From Mycobacteroides sp. LB1 (GTDB lineage: Bacteria; Actinomycetota; Actinomycetes; Mycobacteriales; Mycobacteriaceae), in the NCBI RefSeq assembly GCF_013449725.1, contig NZ_JACCFF010000005.1, positions 310,001 through 374,000 of the forward strand: 64,000 nucleotides of DNA, written 5' to 3'. The translations under genes and the position numbers were made by a program. The notes under the pieces are model-generated. The model saw only the letters and a list, made by a program, of their open reading frames with translations, was not told where the DNA came from and made no database searches. Below, piece after piece: positions 52,611 through 61,314 of this stretch (its first letter is position 1; every line of letters starts with the position of its first letter).

Positions 52611-53609
52611 ATGGTGTATCGGACTGTGCAGCGACCCATTCTGTGCTGCGATATATCCATGGCTGCTGTGCCGCAGGATGTCGTGCCGCAGGATGTCGTG
52701 CCGCAGCGCGACGCACTGCGTAATGCGGTCGCCGACACGATCGCGCCGCCTACTGACACCAATCTGATCGTTGGCACCTGGAATCTGCGGGCCTTTGGTG
52801 GCCTGAGCTCGACTTGGCAGGCCGGGACAAGCGATTCACCCAAACGTGACTGGCGGGCTGTCACTTTCATCGCCGAAGTGATCCGGCGATGCGATGTCGT
52901 GGCGCTGCAAGAGATTCGCCGCGACCCGACCGCTTTGCGCTTCCTGCTGAAGACCCTTGGGCCGCAATGGCGGGTCATTGTCTCCGATGTCACCGAGGGT
53001 GATGCCGGCAATGGTGAGCGGTTGGCCTTTGTCTACAACACCGAACGGGTTCAACCATCTGGGCTCGTGGGTGAACTGGTGCTACCCGAGATCAGCGATC
53101 ATCCGGTGCGCCAGTTCGCGCGCTCCCCCTACGCTGCCAGCTTCCAGCGCGGGGGCATCGAGTTCATCTTGACCACCGTTCACGTGCTCTGGGGCGATGC
53201 GCCCGAAGATCGGCTACCTGAATTGACAGCCTTCGCGCAGTGGATGCTGGCCTGGGCCAAACGCAAGTCCGACTGGAACACCAACCTGCTGGTACTCGGT
53301 GACTTCAATCTCGACCGCATGGGCGATCCGCTGTTCGACGCGTTCTTGTCGACCGGCCTGTGGCCACCGGCAGAGCTAAATGATGTGCGCCGCACCATCT
53401 TTGACAACGACCACACCCGCCACTTCTACGACCAGATCGCCTGGTTCTCCACCCCCGCGGGCACGCAGCTCCTGCAATCGCTGACCTACACCAAACGGGC
53501 CGGATCGTTCGACTTCGTGCCGCACTGCTACCCCAACCTCACCAAAAACGAACTCTCGTGGCGCATCTCCGACCACTACCCGTTGTGGGCCGAATTCACG
53601 ATTGGGTAA
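52611..53609 (+). CDS. Endonuclease/exonuclease/phosphatase (EEP) family protein
   Basis: 332 residues from ATG 52611. ATG 52659 is equally possible, and neither has a strong ribosome-binding site. EEP core: LIVGTWNLRAFG (metal Asn), DVVALQEIRR (metal Glu), TTVHVLWG, VLGDFNLDRMGD (Asp/Asn pair) and RISDHYPLW (catalytic Asp-His). The family hydrolyses phosphodiesters or phosphomonoesters of DNA, RNA or lipids. There is no signal peptide, so an intracellular nuclease-like role is likely. The N-terminus has a VPQDVVPQDVVPQ repeat. It is co-directional with the HNH-like gene. Confidence 0.8.
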   Translation: MVYRTVQRPILCCDISMAAVPQDVVPQDVVPQRDALRNAVADTIAPPTDTNLIVGTWNLRAFGGLSSTWQAGTSDSPKRDWRAVTFIAEVIRRCDVVALQEIRRDPTALRFLLKTLGPQWRVIVSDVTEGDAGNGERLAFVYNTERVQPSGLVGELVLPEISDHPVRQFARSPYAASFQRGGIEFILTTVHVLWGDAPEDRLPELTAFAQWMLAWAKRKSDWNTNLLVLGDFNLDRMGDPLFDAFLSTGLWPPAELNDVRRTIFDNDHTRHFYDQIAWFSTPAGTQLLQSLTYTKRAGSFDFVPHCYPNLTKNELSWRISDHYPLWAEFTIG

Positions 53610-53834
53610 GCACGAGCGGACCGTACTGCGGCTTTGGAAACCGCAGACCCAGTCCTTGTCAAAGTGTTGTTCACCTGACCATCTTCCGCGCCGGTAGGCG
53701 CACCCAGGCAATCGACCAGTCGTCTGTAACGGGACGTGTCGAAAACCTCGATGTCGCTGATCACGGCGGGTTGGGTTCTGGCTGCCGGAACGCGTGTCGG
53801 GCAATTCCGGAACGTGGCTCTGGCACCTATGCGG

Positions 53835-55211
53835 CTACCGCCGGTGGGGGCTATAGGCGCTCCATCCATTCATGTGGGGTTCGAGGTCGTTGTAACTGGC
53901 GGATGTGATGCGAAGGAGCTGCAGAGGCCCGTTGATCGAGTCGGTGCGGTCGGCGTGCTGACGTATCCACGCGGCCCATTTTCTGGCTTCGTCCGCGGCC
54001 GAGGCGTCGAGCTGCTCGGCGCGTACCTCGATTTCGCGGGCGTACGTCCGCATGGCCGCGGCCGCCTGACGACGGTCAAGTTGGTCACGGAGCAACTCGG
54101 TGTTGCGCTCATAGGTGAGCTTCGTGAAAGCCTCCTGTTTCACTTCTTCCCAGCGGGTTTCGCGAATCTCCGCGCGCCGCGACTCTTCCTGGCGGGACCA
54201 GGCTGCTTCAGCCTCGCCGATCTCCAACTTGCGGATCAGCACCGGCAACTGCTCTTCGAGCGAGGCACCGGCGGCGTCCTGTAGGGACAGAACGGTTTCT
54301 TTGTCCCAGGCTTTCTCGATCGTGACTGCCAAATTTCCCGACGGTTGGAAATGCTTGTTCACGATCGTGCGCTCATTACGCAGGTAGTAGTCGGTCTCGA
54401 TGGTGTAGGCCTGCACCTGGCGACCGCTTTGAGTCAGCTCGCGGATGGTGACCACGAGTTCGCGCGAGGGAAGCCGGAGCCAAAGATCGTGGATGTGCTC
54501 GCCTCGACTCCTAGCCCTGTTGCCCGGATTCGACGGTATCTTCCAGCCAACCTCGGTCACTGCCGATATCAAGGCTTGCAGGAAGCGCGCAGCACGACCC
54601 ATCTCAGCCTTGGACACCAACGCCTTCTTGTTCTGGAACTCCACAACAGAAGAGTGCGGGTCTCGGAGCTGGCGGGGAACGCCAAACGAGCGCACCGCGG
54701 TCACTGTCTCGAAATCTGGCTCTAGATAAACCGTCACTCCAAGGACCGGATCCATGCGTGTAGGCTCCTGGGCCAAGCGTTGTCCCTCTGGCAGACAGCC
54801 TGACTGAGCAAGAACGTTCTGGATCGCCCGAACGTCATTGGCATCGGCTCCGGGACCGAGGTCGAGTCGTCCGCCTGCCGCGACAACATCGTGCAGCAAT
54901 TTCATCGCCCGGTCACGCAGTTGCTGTCTCTCACGTTCGCGCTCGGCCCGGGCTTGTTCCTCTCGTCTAGCGCGTTCTCGTTCTGTTTCAATGTGTTTGG
55001 CTTCTTGTTGCAGGCGTCGGGTGCCGTCCGGGGTGATCTGGACGGCCCACGTCGTGCCGCTGCCTGAGACCTGAAGGAAGCCGCGGTTATGGAGCGCACG
55101 CGCCGAAACGCGATGCGAGCCGCCTTCGTACACACCGTCTTTGCACCCGTCAGCGACCCACCGCAGCAGATCAAACTGGGCCACGCTCAGATGATTCGTA
55201 CCTCGTCCCAC
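53835..55211 (-). CDS. Large coiled-coil protein with N-terminal winged-helix-like region
   Basis: 458 residues. The N-terminus (HLSVAQFDLLRWVADGC..., SARALHNRGFLQVSG, WAVQITPDGTRRL) has the pattern of a winged helix. A charged coiled coil (about 72-110, EAKHIETERERARREEQARA) and a central alpha/beta region (HDLWLRLPSRELVVTIREL, EKAWDKETVLSLQDA) follow, then another long helical stretch rich in Glu/Arg. There are no membrane segments. I do not know the family. It may be a defence or regulatory protein, but nothing in the sequence proves it. Confidence 0.7.
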   Translation of the reverse strand: MGRGTNHLSVAQFDLLRWVADGCKDGVYEGGSHRVSARALHNRGFLQVSGSGTTWAVQITPDGTRRLQQEAKHIETERERARREEQARAERERERQQLRDRAMKLLHDVVAAGGRLDLGPGADANDVRAIQNVLAQSGCLPEGQRLAQEPTRMDPVLGVTVYLEPDFETVTAVRSFGVPRQLRDPHSSVVEFQNKKALVSKAEMGRAARFLQALISAVTEVGWKIPSNPGNRARSRGEHIHDLWLRLPSRELVVTIRELTQSGRQVQAYTIETDYYLRNERTIVNKHFQPSGNLAVTIEKAWDKETVLSLQDAAGASLEEQLPVLIRKLEIGEAEAAWSRQEESRRAEIRETRWEEVKQEAFTKLTYERNTELLRDQLDRRQAAAAMRTYAREIEVRAEQLDASAADEARKWAAWIRQHADRTDSINGPLQLLRITSASYNDLEPHMNGWSAYSPHRR

Positions 55212-55434
55212 CGCGACTCCCGTCGTCGAGCCCTACCGGACCATTCTCACCATCCCAGGAGCGATTCGGTCAAGGTTCAGGAATGCCAGCCGCGGGGCCC
55301 CAGCTGTGTCGAACTCGCCCAGATCTCAGCGTGGCATCGGCAAGCAATTCAACTGGAACGATACGTCGGGGTACACGGAGCACCGTCGCCTTCAGCGCCT
55401 GAGGACTCCCCAGACTGTGTTGGCCTGACGATTG

Positions 55435-55761
55435 TCATGCCGGGGTTCTCTCGGCGGCGAACCGCGCATCGACCACGGCTGTCACTTCGATATCGTCGGG
55501 GATCAATTCCAGCTGCTCTGCGTCGACTGCGCCAGATCGGGGCCGCATAGACCCCGTGGAAGCCTCGCCCGCGGGATACAGACCGGCAATGAGCATTCCG
55601 GCATCAGCAATCGAGTCCGGGCTCACCGTGCCTAACCCCAGAGCGTCGGAGTATTGCTGGGCGCGTGTTACCGCATCTTGGACGGCACGCGTGCGGACTT
55701 CGTGGAGCAACTCGTCTTTGCGTTTCACTGTCAGCGCCCATTCCACCCGTGTCACCCGCAA
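55435..55761 (-). pseudogene. Fragment of a SIMPL/DUF541 domain protein
   Basis: 108 residues matching only the C-terminal half of the SIMPL family (RVTRVEWALTVKRKDELLHE, then QDAVTRAQQYSDALGLG). The N-terminal half and signal peptide are absent, although the frame stays open for some codons upstream. Probably the remnant of a full gene. Confidence 0.5.
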
Positions 55762-56027
55762 CCCCTCAATTGATACGGTGCGGTCGCGGGTGGTACTGGG
55801 CTGGTGATCATGACTGCCTGGCTGACCCTGAAACTGGCACCCACAATTACTGGATCCAATGTGCTGGCCGCCGTCGCGGCGATCGGCGCGGTGTTGGTGG
55901 TGGCGATCGGTTCGAACCTGGGCTGGCGGAAAGGCATTGGCGGGCTTTGGGTTCCAAGATGATTAATGACGCCTTGTTGTCGGCGCATTTTCCTCCGACA
56001 TCACGCTGCCGCGATCGCCAATCTGGC
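55762..56027. other. Gene-free spacer
   Basis: No intact gene seen. A short hydrophobic plus-strand segment around 55880-55940 (VLAAVAAIGAVLVVAIG in one frame) may be a remnant of a membrane protein. Confidence 0.35.
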
Positions 56028-56591
56028 CTAATTCAGCTCCTTGTTTATGTCGGTGTTGCGAAGCTCCTGGATGATGGTGGAGGCGCTGGCGAACAGTTCG
56101 TTGATCGAGTGTCGGCATGTGGCTAGATCGCGAACCGCACCCAAGTTGATGCGTGGAACGTTGAGTGCATTTACAACATGCAGGGCCACCACAGCGCCCG
56201 CCCACTGGGTTGTGGGTGGTGTCGGGACCTTCATTGCCGCTGACAACGCATGAACTTTTTTGCCGGCCGGGTCGTCAACGAGTTTGACCCCTACGCCGTG
56301 GGCTTCCTGCTGGCCAATGGCGATGGCGGCGGAAAGTTGCTGAATAGTGTTGTCCAACAGGGTATGTTCGGCAATCGGTGTCTCAAATAACTGGATATGC
56401 TGGATGTAGACGAGGTGGTCGCCGTCGATGTCGGCACTGGGTCCGAAGAACACGGCGGTCACTGCCCGGGGCGACAGGCCTGCGGACGGTTCGATGTTCG
56501 CAGCTTTGCCCGCAACATCGAACACGCGTGCATCGTTGGTGAACCCCATCTGTTCCCGACCCCAGCCCGGCGAATCGAAAAGCGACTTCAT
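56028..56591 (-). CDS. Hypothetical protein linked to acyltransferase gene
   Basis: 187 residues. Segments include GLSPRAVTAVFFGPSADIDGDHLVYIQHIQLFETP and a helical C-terminus (CRHSINELFASASTIIQELRN). Its ATG overlaps the stop of the PapA5-like gene by 4 bp, so it is co-translated with it. I see no signal peptide. No family recognised. It is likely an accessory to the acyltransferase reaction or its product. Confidence 0.65.
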   Translation of the reverse strand: MKSLFDSPGWGREQMGFTNDARVFDVAGKAANIEPSAGLSPRAVTAVFFGPSADIDGDHLVYIQHIQLFETPIAEHTLLDNTIQQLSAAIAIGQQEAHGVGVKLVDDPAGKKVHALSAAMKVPTPPTTQWAGAVVALHVVNALNVPRINLGAVRDLATCRHSINELFASASTIIQELRNTDINKELN

Positions 56592-57976
56592 TTCGGTGTC
56601 TCCTGTGGCCGTAACGCTTGGTTTGGGTGAGGGTTGGCCTGGTCGTCGGAGACGGTTGTGGGTAAGAGTTTTTCGACTTCGGACTGCAGTATCTGTTCGA
56701 CTCTGCGTGCGTTGTTCTTACGGGTGGCGAGTTTTGTGAAATCGATGCTCAATCGTCCGTTGTAGCTGCTGACGAAGTAGATATGTCCGTCGACCACCGC
56801 CACGCCCCGCGCGGCCAAGAATGCGACGACTGCATGGAGTTCAACACCGCAACGAAAATCGTTGATATGCAGCCCATCTGGGGTTTCAAACCTGGGAATA
56901 CGACCCCAGTTGGTGATCTGGATGGCGGTGAAGGTCGGTACCAAACCTCCTAGCGCCACGAGAAGGAAATACCGCCCTATCATGGAAAGCACTCGCCGAA
57001 TGTCACCCTCGGGGACGAACGCGGTTTGATGGATGCGGCTGGTTTTTAGCCCATCGCTAATATCGGCGACCACTTGGCGTGCAAGATCGAGCGCATCGCT
57101 GCTTTGGTTTGCACTAAGGATCATCTCGGCAATGCCCAGCACGTTGGTGCCTTCTGCCGCAGCGACCGGGGGTGTGATCCGGGAGCGCAAGTTCACATAC
57201 GAGGAAATCGCAACGGGCAGTACAGCCTTGCCTGAAAGTTCTCGCTCGGCGAGCACTAATGCGGCACTGACGAGCCCGTGTAGCGTTACCCCGTTCGCGC
57301 GGCCTATCTCAAGAAGCTTGTCGGTCTGTTCGACCGACAGGTGAACACGCCCCCGTTCTGCACGGCGCGGCCGGAACGCGGTCCAGATCCAACCGCGCCC
57401 ACGATAGGCGGGACGCAGATCCATCATGCGCCTGGATGCCGGTTCGGTATAGCCACGCGCACGCAGCAGAGATTCCGAACTGGCAGGTATAGGATGCGGC
57501 GTCCGTGTAACACGCTGCTCCACAAGGCCTTTCGTTACATGCATACGCTCCGTGTAGAGCATCCACAAGTCTTGATGATACTTCAGGGCGGCGTCAGCAT
57601 CAGCGATCGCGTGATGCAAGAGGAACGTCACGCGGAACTTCTCACTCGACCGATACACCCGCAGCGCACAAACACGCCCAACTGGTAACGCTGACTTGCG
57701 GGCCGTCAGGTAGTTCCCGACGTCGGCATCACTGACGTCAAAGAACGTAGCCTCCGGCTGCTTGCCGTGTTCGAACCGTACTTCGAAACCCTTGCGCAAC
57801 AAATGAATCCGGCCACCCAGCAGCGGGTACATCTCAACCAAGGCGGCGAAGGCATCCGAGAGCACGGCCCCGTCCACCACACCCGTGCCATAGCAATTCT
57901 GCGCCACGGTGGCACCGGCAAGGACGAACACGGACTCCGAACGCGCCAAAACGCGCGGCGGCAGCGGCTCGGACAT
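56588..57976 (-). CDS. PapA5-like condensation-domain acyltransferase
   Basis: 462 residues with the condensation/acyltransferase motif HHAIADA (HHxxxD) at about 119-125 and an N-terminal LARSESVFVLAGATVAQNCYGTG like mycobacterial PapA proteins. The second half (LHGLVSAALVLAERELSG, VAISSYVNLRSRITPP, FTAIQITNWGRIP) fits the same fold. PapA5 transfers mycocerosic acids to phthiocerol. Related enzymes acylate trehalose or other lipids. No PKS genes are visible here. The upstream palindromes (58008-58036) suggest tight control. Confidence 0.8.
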   Translation of the reverse strand: MSEPLPPRVLARSESVFVLAGATVAQNCYGTGVVDGAVLSDAFAALVEMYPLLGGRIHLLRKGFEVRFEHGKQPEATFFDVSDADVGNYLTARKSALPVGRVCALRVYRSSEKFRVTFLLHHAIADADAALKYHQDLWMLYTERMHVTKGLVEQRVTRTPHPIPASSESLLRARGYTEPASRRMMDLRPAYRGRGWIWTAFRPRRAERGRVHLSVEQTDKLLEIGRANGVTLHGLVSAALVLAERELSGKAVLPVAISSYVNLRSRITPPVAAAEGTNVLGIAEMILSANQSSDALDLARQVVADISDGLKTSRIHQTAFVPEGDIRRVLSMIGRYFLLVALGGLVPTFTAIQITNWGRIPRFETPDGLHINDFRCGVELHAVVAFLAARGVAVVDGHIYFVSSYNGRLSIDFTKLATRKNNARRVEQILQSEVEKLLPTTVSDDQANPHPNQALRPQETPK

Positions 57977-58007
57977 AAAGCTCCTTAGATAACAGACCCA
58001 GTATCGG

Positions 58008-58036
58008 ATATACTAAGTATATGATACTCTAAGTAT
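58008..58036. promoter_or_regulatory. Tandem palindromes upstream of the PapA5-like gene
   Basis: ATATACTAAGTATAT (58008-58022) and ATACT-CTA-AGTAT (58024-58036) lie side by side 32-60 bases before the minus-strand start, with a related GTACT pair after them. This looks like a double operator over an AT-rich promoter. No obvious cognate regulator gene is adjacent. Confidence 0.55.
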
Positions 58037-58599
58037 ACAGTACTGATGGGTACTGGATAGTGATAGATGGCCTCGCATTTGGCGTGGGTGCAGTCGACGT
58101 CGTCGGGGCCGTGTGAGGGTGGTCAGATGACGCACATCCCCCGTCTGAATCTCATGGGTGCCGAAGTGGCCCTCACCGTTGTGAAGACTGCCCCAGCGTT
58201 CGCGCACCCGACCCACACATCTACGTCGGGTAGGCGCCACGCAATCAGGATCCATCCAGGTCGTCGAACAGTGGCCGAGCACCTCGAGTAGACCCAATGG
58301 TCAAACGATCCGGGTTGCCGCCATACCAATCATCGTCGGAAGAGCCCGATCACTTTGGGGCAGCTGGAATTCGGCCTACGGAGCGGTGGCCAGGCCGACG
58401 ACCATCCAGGATCTGTACGACAGCGATACCATCCAAGGTCTATGTCCGGGTGAGCCGCGATCGGCACCCGATTGACGTGAGGAATCGCCCCACTACGTCC
58501 ACTGGTTCATCTATTCTCAGCTGGGTCTGCTGACGGCGACACGGCAGGTGCTCAGCACCAACGGAGTCGGCGAGCAGGCCGCGTACACGGGACCGGTGA
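58037..58599. other. Gene-poor spacer
   Basis: Short frames on the plus strand exist but show no recognisable domain and no good starts. I see no repeat of note. It could contain decayed genes. Confidence 0.4.
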
Positions 58600-58863
58600 A
58601 TGAAGACACGTGGGGCTGAGCGGGCTGAGGAACGTGCGGCGTTGAAAGCGGCTTATGAGGGTGGTTCGAGTATCCGTGCGCTGGCTGTTGCCCATGGTCA
58701 CTCGTACGGGTACGTCCACGATGCTCTGGTCGAGACGGGTACGCAGCTGCGTGGGCGCGGCGGGCCGAAAAACCTCAACCCGGTGCCCATCCCGCCCGAG
58801 AAGGCCGGTCGCAGGGGTTCGCCGGTGGTGTCTGCCTTGAGGAGCGACGCCACAGGTATCTAG
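58600..58863 (+). CDS. Small helix-turn-helix protein
   Basis: 87 residues with ALKAAYEGGSSIRALAVAHG, then HSYGYVHDALVETGTQLRGRGG, the HTH of a small actinobacterial DNA-binding family often found on phages and plasmids. The ATG is the first in frame. It is followed after 32 bp by the HGVxGY gene, so they may be one unit. Function is likely regulatory. Confidence 0.75.
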   Translation: MKTRGAERAEERAALKAAYEGGSSIRALAVAHGHSYGYVHDALVETGTQLRGRGGPKNLNPVPIPPEKAGRRGSPVVSALRSDATGI

Positions 58864-58895
58864 ACGCGTGTTCTAGTTGGCGGGCAAGGTGTTAC

Positions 58896-59462
58896 GTGTC
58901 GGTGGCGGGGTTTGTAAGGTGCCTTGTTGTGGCGGTTCATGGTGTTGCCGGGTATGCGGCCGGGTGCCGGTGTGAGGAGTGCGCTGAGGCGCAGCAGGCA
59001 CGAGAGAAGGCGATCGCCGATGCTGAGCGGGCACGCTGGGCATCGGTACGGCCGCGCGCCGAGATAGGCGCCACGCAGCGCCAGAGGCTTGAGCGCGCCG
59101 AGAACGCCGCGTTGGCCCGTGTCGGGCACCAGTGGCGCAAACAGGCCAAGGCTGCGGGCCGACGTGACCGGGAGCGCCAGCGCCAGCAGCAGGCGGCTGC
59201 CAGTGAGCGCCGCCAGGCTAAAGCTGAGGCCGAATATGCGCGCCAGCGCCGCGAAGCCATCGCCACGTCGGACTACGCATGGCTGCTTGCTGATCAGCGC
59301 CTCGCCACCAAACATGTACGCAACCGGATTGCCGTTGTGCAGCGCCAAGCCCAACCCGGGACTCTCGATGAGCTGCTATTGCATCAAGCCCAACAGATCC
59401 ATCAACTCATCGAGCAACACCACGCCGAACTCGTCAGGCACTCCCAGACCCCGGACCAGTAG
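58896..59462 (+). CDS. Small basic protein with HGVxGYxxGCRCxxC motif, second copy
   Basis: 188 residues. GTG 58896 has AAGG at fair spacing. GTG 58929 is the alternative. The N-terminal HGVAGYAAGCRCEECAEAQ is followed by an Arg/Gln/Ala-rich helical middle (RRDRERQRQQQAAASERRQA) and DYAWLLADQRLATKHVRNRI. Paralogue of 37181-37618, with a longer coiled-coil middle. Possibly zinc-binding. Phage or mobile-element flavour. Function unknown. Confidence 0.7.
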   Translation: MSVAGFVRCLVVAVHGVAGYAAGCRCEECAEAQQAREKAIADAERARWASVRPRAEIGATQRQRLERAENAALARVGHQWRKQAKAAGRRDRERQRQQQAAASERRQAKAEAEYARQRREAIATSDYAWLLADQRLATKHVRNRIAVVQRQAQPGTLDELLLHQAQQIHQLIEQHHAELVRHSQTPDQ

Positions 59463-59676
59463 CCGCGAGCCAGGTTCGCCACCTGGGGTTGACATCGGGT
59501 TCGACATATTTCCAGGTGACGGCAGGTTACTCACAGGTTCAGTGCCGACACCGCACCCTCCGGCTTGATCCAGCAAACGCCGTTCTCTAGACAAATCCAG
59601 ATATGATCTGCCATGATCCGGGGAGCAGCTACACGCGCGGGCTGCGTGGGGCACGGAGCGGGGAGGTCTTCCGGAC

Positions 59677-60330
59677 GTGGTTATGAGTGAACGGTGGCCT
59701 ACGTCGCCGGGTTTGCGCAGAGTATCGGCAGTTGTGGCGATTACGGCTCTTGCTATTGGCGGGGCGAAGGTGGCTAGCGACCACACAATGCCCGGCACAG
59801 GGTTCTCAACCGTCCAGACCGCCGCTGCGGACCCAACAGGTCCGGGCGGACCCACCGGCGGGCCAGGCATGGACGGGGGCCAGCAGTTCCAGCCGCCTCA
59901 AATGCCTGCGCAGCAGCCTGATTACCAGGGCGGGAATCAACCGCCGTTGAATCAGGACAATGGTGTGTCCATCTATAACAGCGGCGCCCCGCAAGCACCC
60001 CAGCAAGGCGGTCAGCAAGGCGCGCAACAACAGCCAGGCAATCAGCAACCGCAGCACGGGACGCAGATACCGGATTACCAGACTGCCACGCCTTACACCC
60101 AAGGCCCCGGTAAGGCGAACCCGGATTACCAGGCGCCGCAACAGAACTCACCACAACAGCCGCAACAACAACCCACCCAACAACCTCTGCAAGGCCAGGT
60201 ACAACAAGTCAGCAAGCAAACGAGCTGGGTCATTGACTGCATCGTGCTCGGTCCGTCCGGGCAGAAGAACTGTGTTATCTACGATGCAGACGGTGAAGTC
60301 ATCTTCAGCCACACGTACATGTTCCCGTGA
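59677..60330 (+). CDS. Secreted Q-rich protein with a short variant C-terminus
   Basis: 217 residues. GTG 59677 follows CGGGGAGG; ATG 59683 is also possible. Signal/anchor ends VQTAAADP. The P/Q-rich module repeats that of the hydrolase at 47897-49744 nearly word for word (PDYQGGNQPPLNQDNG, SIYNSGAPQ, PDYQTATPYTQGPG, PDYQAPQQN). Instead of a hydrolase domain it ends with about 40 residues (SWVIDCIVLGPSGQKNC, then VIYDADGEVIFSHTYMF) holding two Cys. Same export module, different payload. The role is unknown. Confidence 0.85.
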   Translation: MVMSERWPTSPGLRRVSAVVAITALAIGGAKVASDHTMPGTGFSTVQTAAADPTGPGGPTGGPGMDGGQQFQPPQMPAQQPDYQGGNQPPLNQDNGVSIYNSGAPQAPQQGGQQGAQQQPGNQQPQHGTQIPDYQTATPYTQGPGKANPDYQAPQQNSPQQPQQQPTQQPLQGQVQQVSKQTSWVIDCIVLGPSGQKNCVIYDADGEVIFSHTYMFP

Positions 60331-60342
60331 GGAGTCTGGGCA

Positions 60343-60738
60343 ATGGAGATTGAAGAAGAGTTCGAGCGTGACATGCAGGCAATCGAGAACAACGAAGTCA
60401 GCGCCGAGGAAGGCCGACTGCTCCTTGAAAAGTACTGCTGGTCTATCCAGTGGAAACCGGTAACCACGCAGCTATCTGATGGCACTTGGGAGCGGCGATA
60501 CCCGCGACAGGACTGGGCCATCACCGCCGACACGTTCGATGAGCTACGAGAGAAGTCTGTGGCCGAATACAGGCGATACATGACGCCCGACCGCACGGTA
60601 GCGGTCGGGCGCGACTTCCGCGATAACCCTGAGCCTGGCGTGGTCGTGCACCAAACGACAGGGCCAGATGCCGGACCGACCCCGCAAGAATTTCTAGCAA
60701 AATTGGAGGGGAAAACCAATGACGATGACGCACCGTAA
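60343..60738 (+). CDS. Acidic small hypothetical protein
   Basis: 131 residues, no signal peptide, acidic (MEIEEEFERDMQAIENNEVSA), with KYCWSIQWKPVTTQLSDGTW and a Pro-rich tail. It starts 12 bases after the Q-rich protein stop, and its end overlaps the following lipoprotein start by 20 bp. A small acidic cytoplasmic protein right after an exported variable protein is where an immunity protein would sit in a toxin locus, but I have no family evidence. Confidence 0.7.
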   Translation: MEIEEEFERDMQAIENNEVSAEEGRLLLEKYCWSIQWKPVTTQLSDGTWERRYPRQDWAITADTFDELREKSVAEYRRYMTPDRTVAVGRDFRDNPEPGVVVHQTTGPDAGPTPQEFLAKLEGKTNDDDAP

Positions 60739-61210
60739 GGCCCTGGTAGCACTGTCGCTCTTCCCGCTCATCGCATGCGGAAGCGGCCACGAAGAGTCAA
60801 CGGCCAAGACGGTTACCGTCACCGCGTCATCGAGCACCGTCCGCATTGACGACTCACTAGTAGTGACGCGCGAGCAACTCGTCCTTAAGCCGTACGCGGA
60901 TGCCGAAAAACTGCTGCACTCCGGTACCTGGCAACCCGAAATACTGTTATCCGGAACATATCCACGGAGCTACACGGGGGACATGCCCGACCCGCCACCG
61001 CCAGACTGGCCGGTGCTCGGCGTGTGTTTCTCCAGCAGCCAGCCCATGAAAATCCTGATCGCCACAACCCCGCCTAGCGTGCTCACTGATGACATTCGCA
61101 AGCTCGCCCAAGATGGTGGATTCACCAGACTTACTGGAAACAAACAGGATTCGCACCTTTGCGACCCCGTCAGGTCTAGCATCGACCTCGCCCACCAGCC
61201 CGTTCGGTAG
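60719..61210 (+). CDS. Lipoprotein of unknown function
   Basis: 163 residues. The lipobox FPLIAC (about 15-20) follows a short hydrophobic segment. GGAGGGGA precedes the start, which may be ATG 60719 or 60725. The mature part (LVLKPYADAEKLLHSGTWQP, PVLGVCFSSSQPMKIL, DDIRKLAQDGGFTRL) has no family I recognise. It overlaps the preceding gene, so it is part of the Q-rich operon, in the place the LppA-like lipoprotein occupies in the other locus. Confidence 0.75.
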   Translation: MTMTHRKALVALSLFPLIACGSGHEESTAKTVTVTASSSTVRIDDSLVVTREQLVLKPYADAEKLLHSGTWQPEILLSGTYPRSYTGDMPDPPPPDWPVLGVCFSSSQPMKILIATTPPSVLTDDIRKLAQDGGFTRLTGNKQDSHLCDPVRSSIDLAHQPVR

Positions 61211-61218
61211 CCCATAAG

Positions 61219-61308
61219 ATGAATACGACGACGAATACCGATTGCCTACACGGTAGTTTCGCGCATCCGGTGCGCAAGTTCACGATCTGCACCGAAACAC
61301 AGAAGTAG
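61219..61308 (+). pseudogene. C-terminal fragment of the LppU-like membrane protein
   Basis: A 29-codon frame reading NTTTNTDCLHGSFAHPVRKF and ending in the ICTETQK tail. It matches the last 29 residues of the full-length protein encoded just downstream (61315-61965, NTTTNAGCPTGGFPHAVRKF) and of 50468-51385. An orphan tail in front of an intact copy is the trace of a partial duplication or of gene replacement by recombination. Confidence 0.8.
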
Positions 61309-61314
61309 AAGTGA

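Noticed and set aside
52668..52712. Short tandem repeat encoding VPQDV
   Set aside because: Only about three units at an uncertain N-terminus. Too little to call a repeat element.
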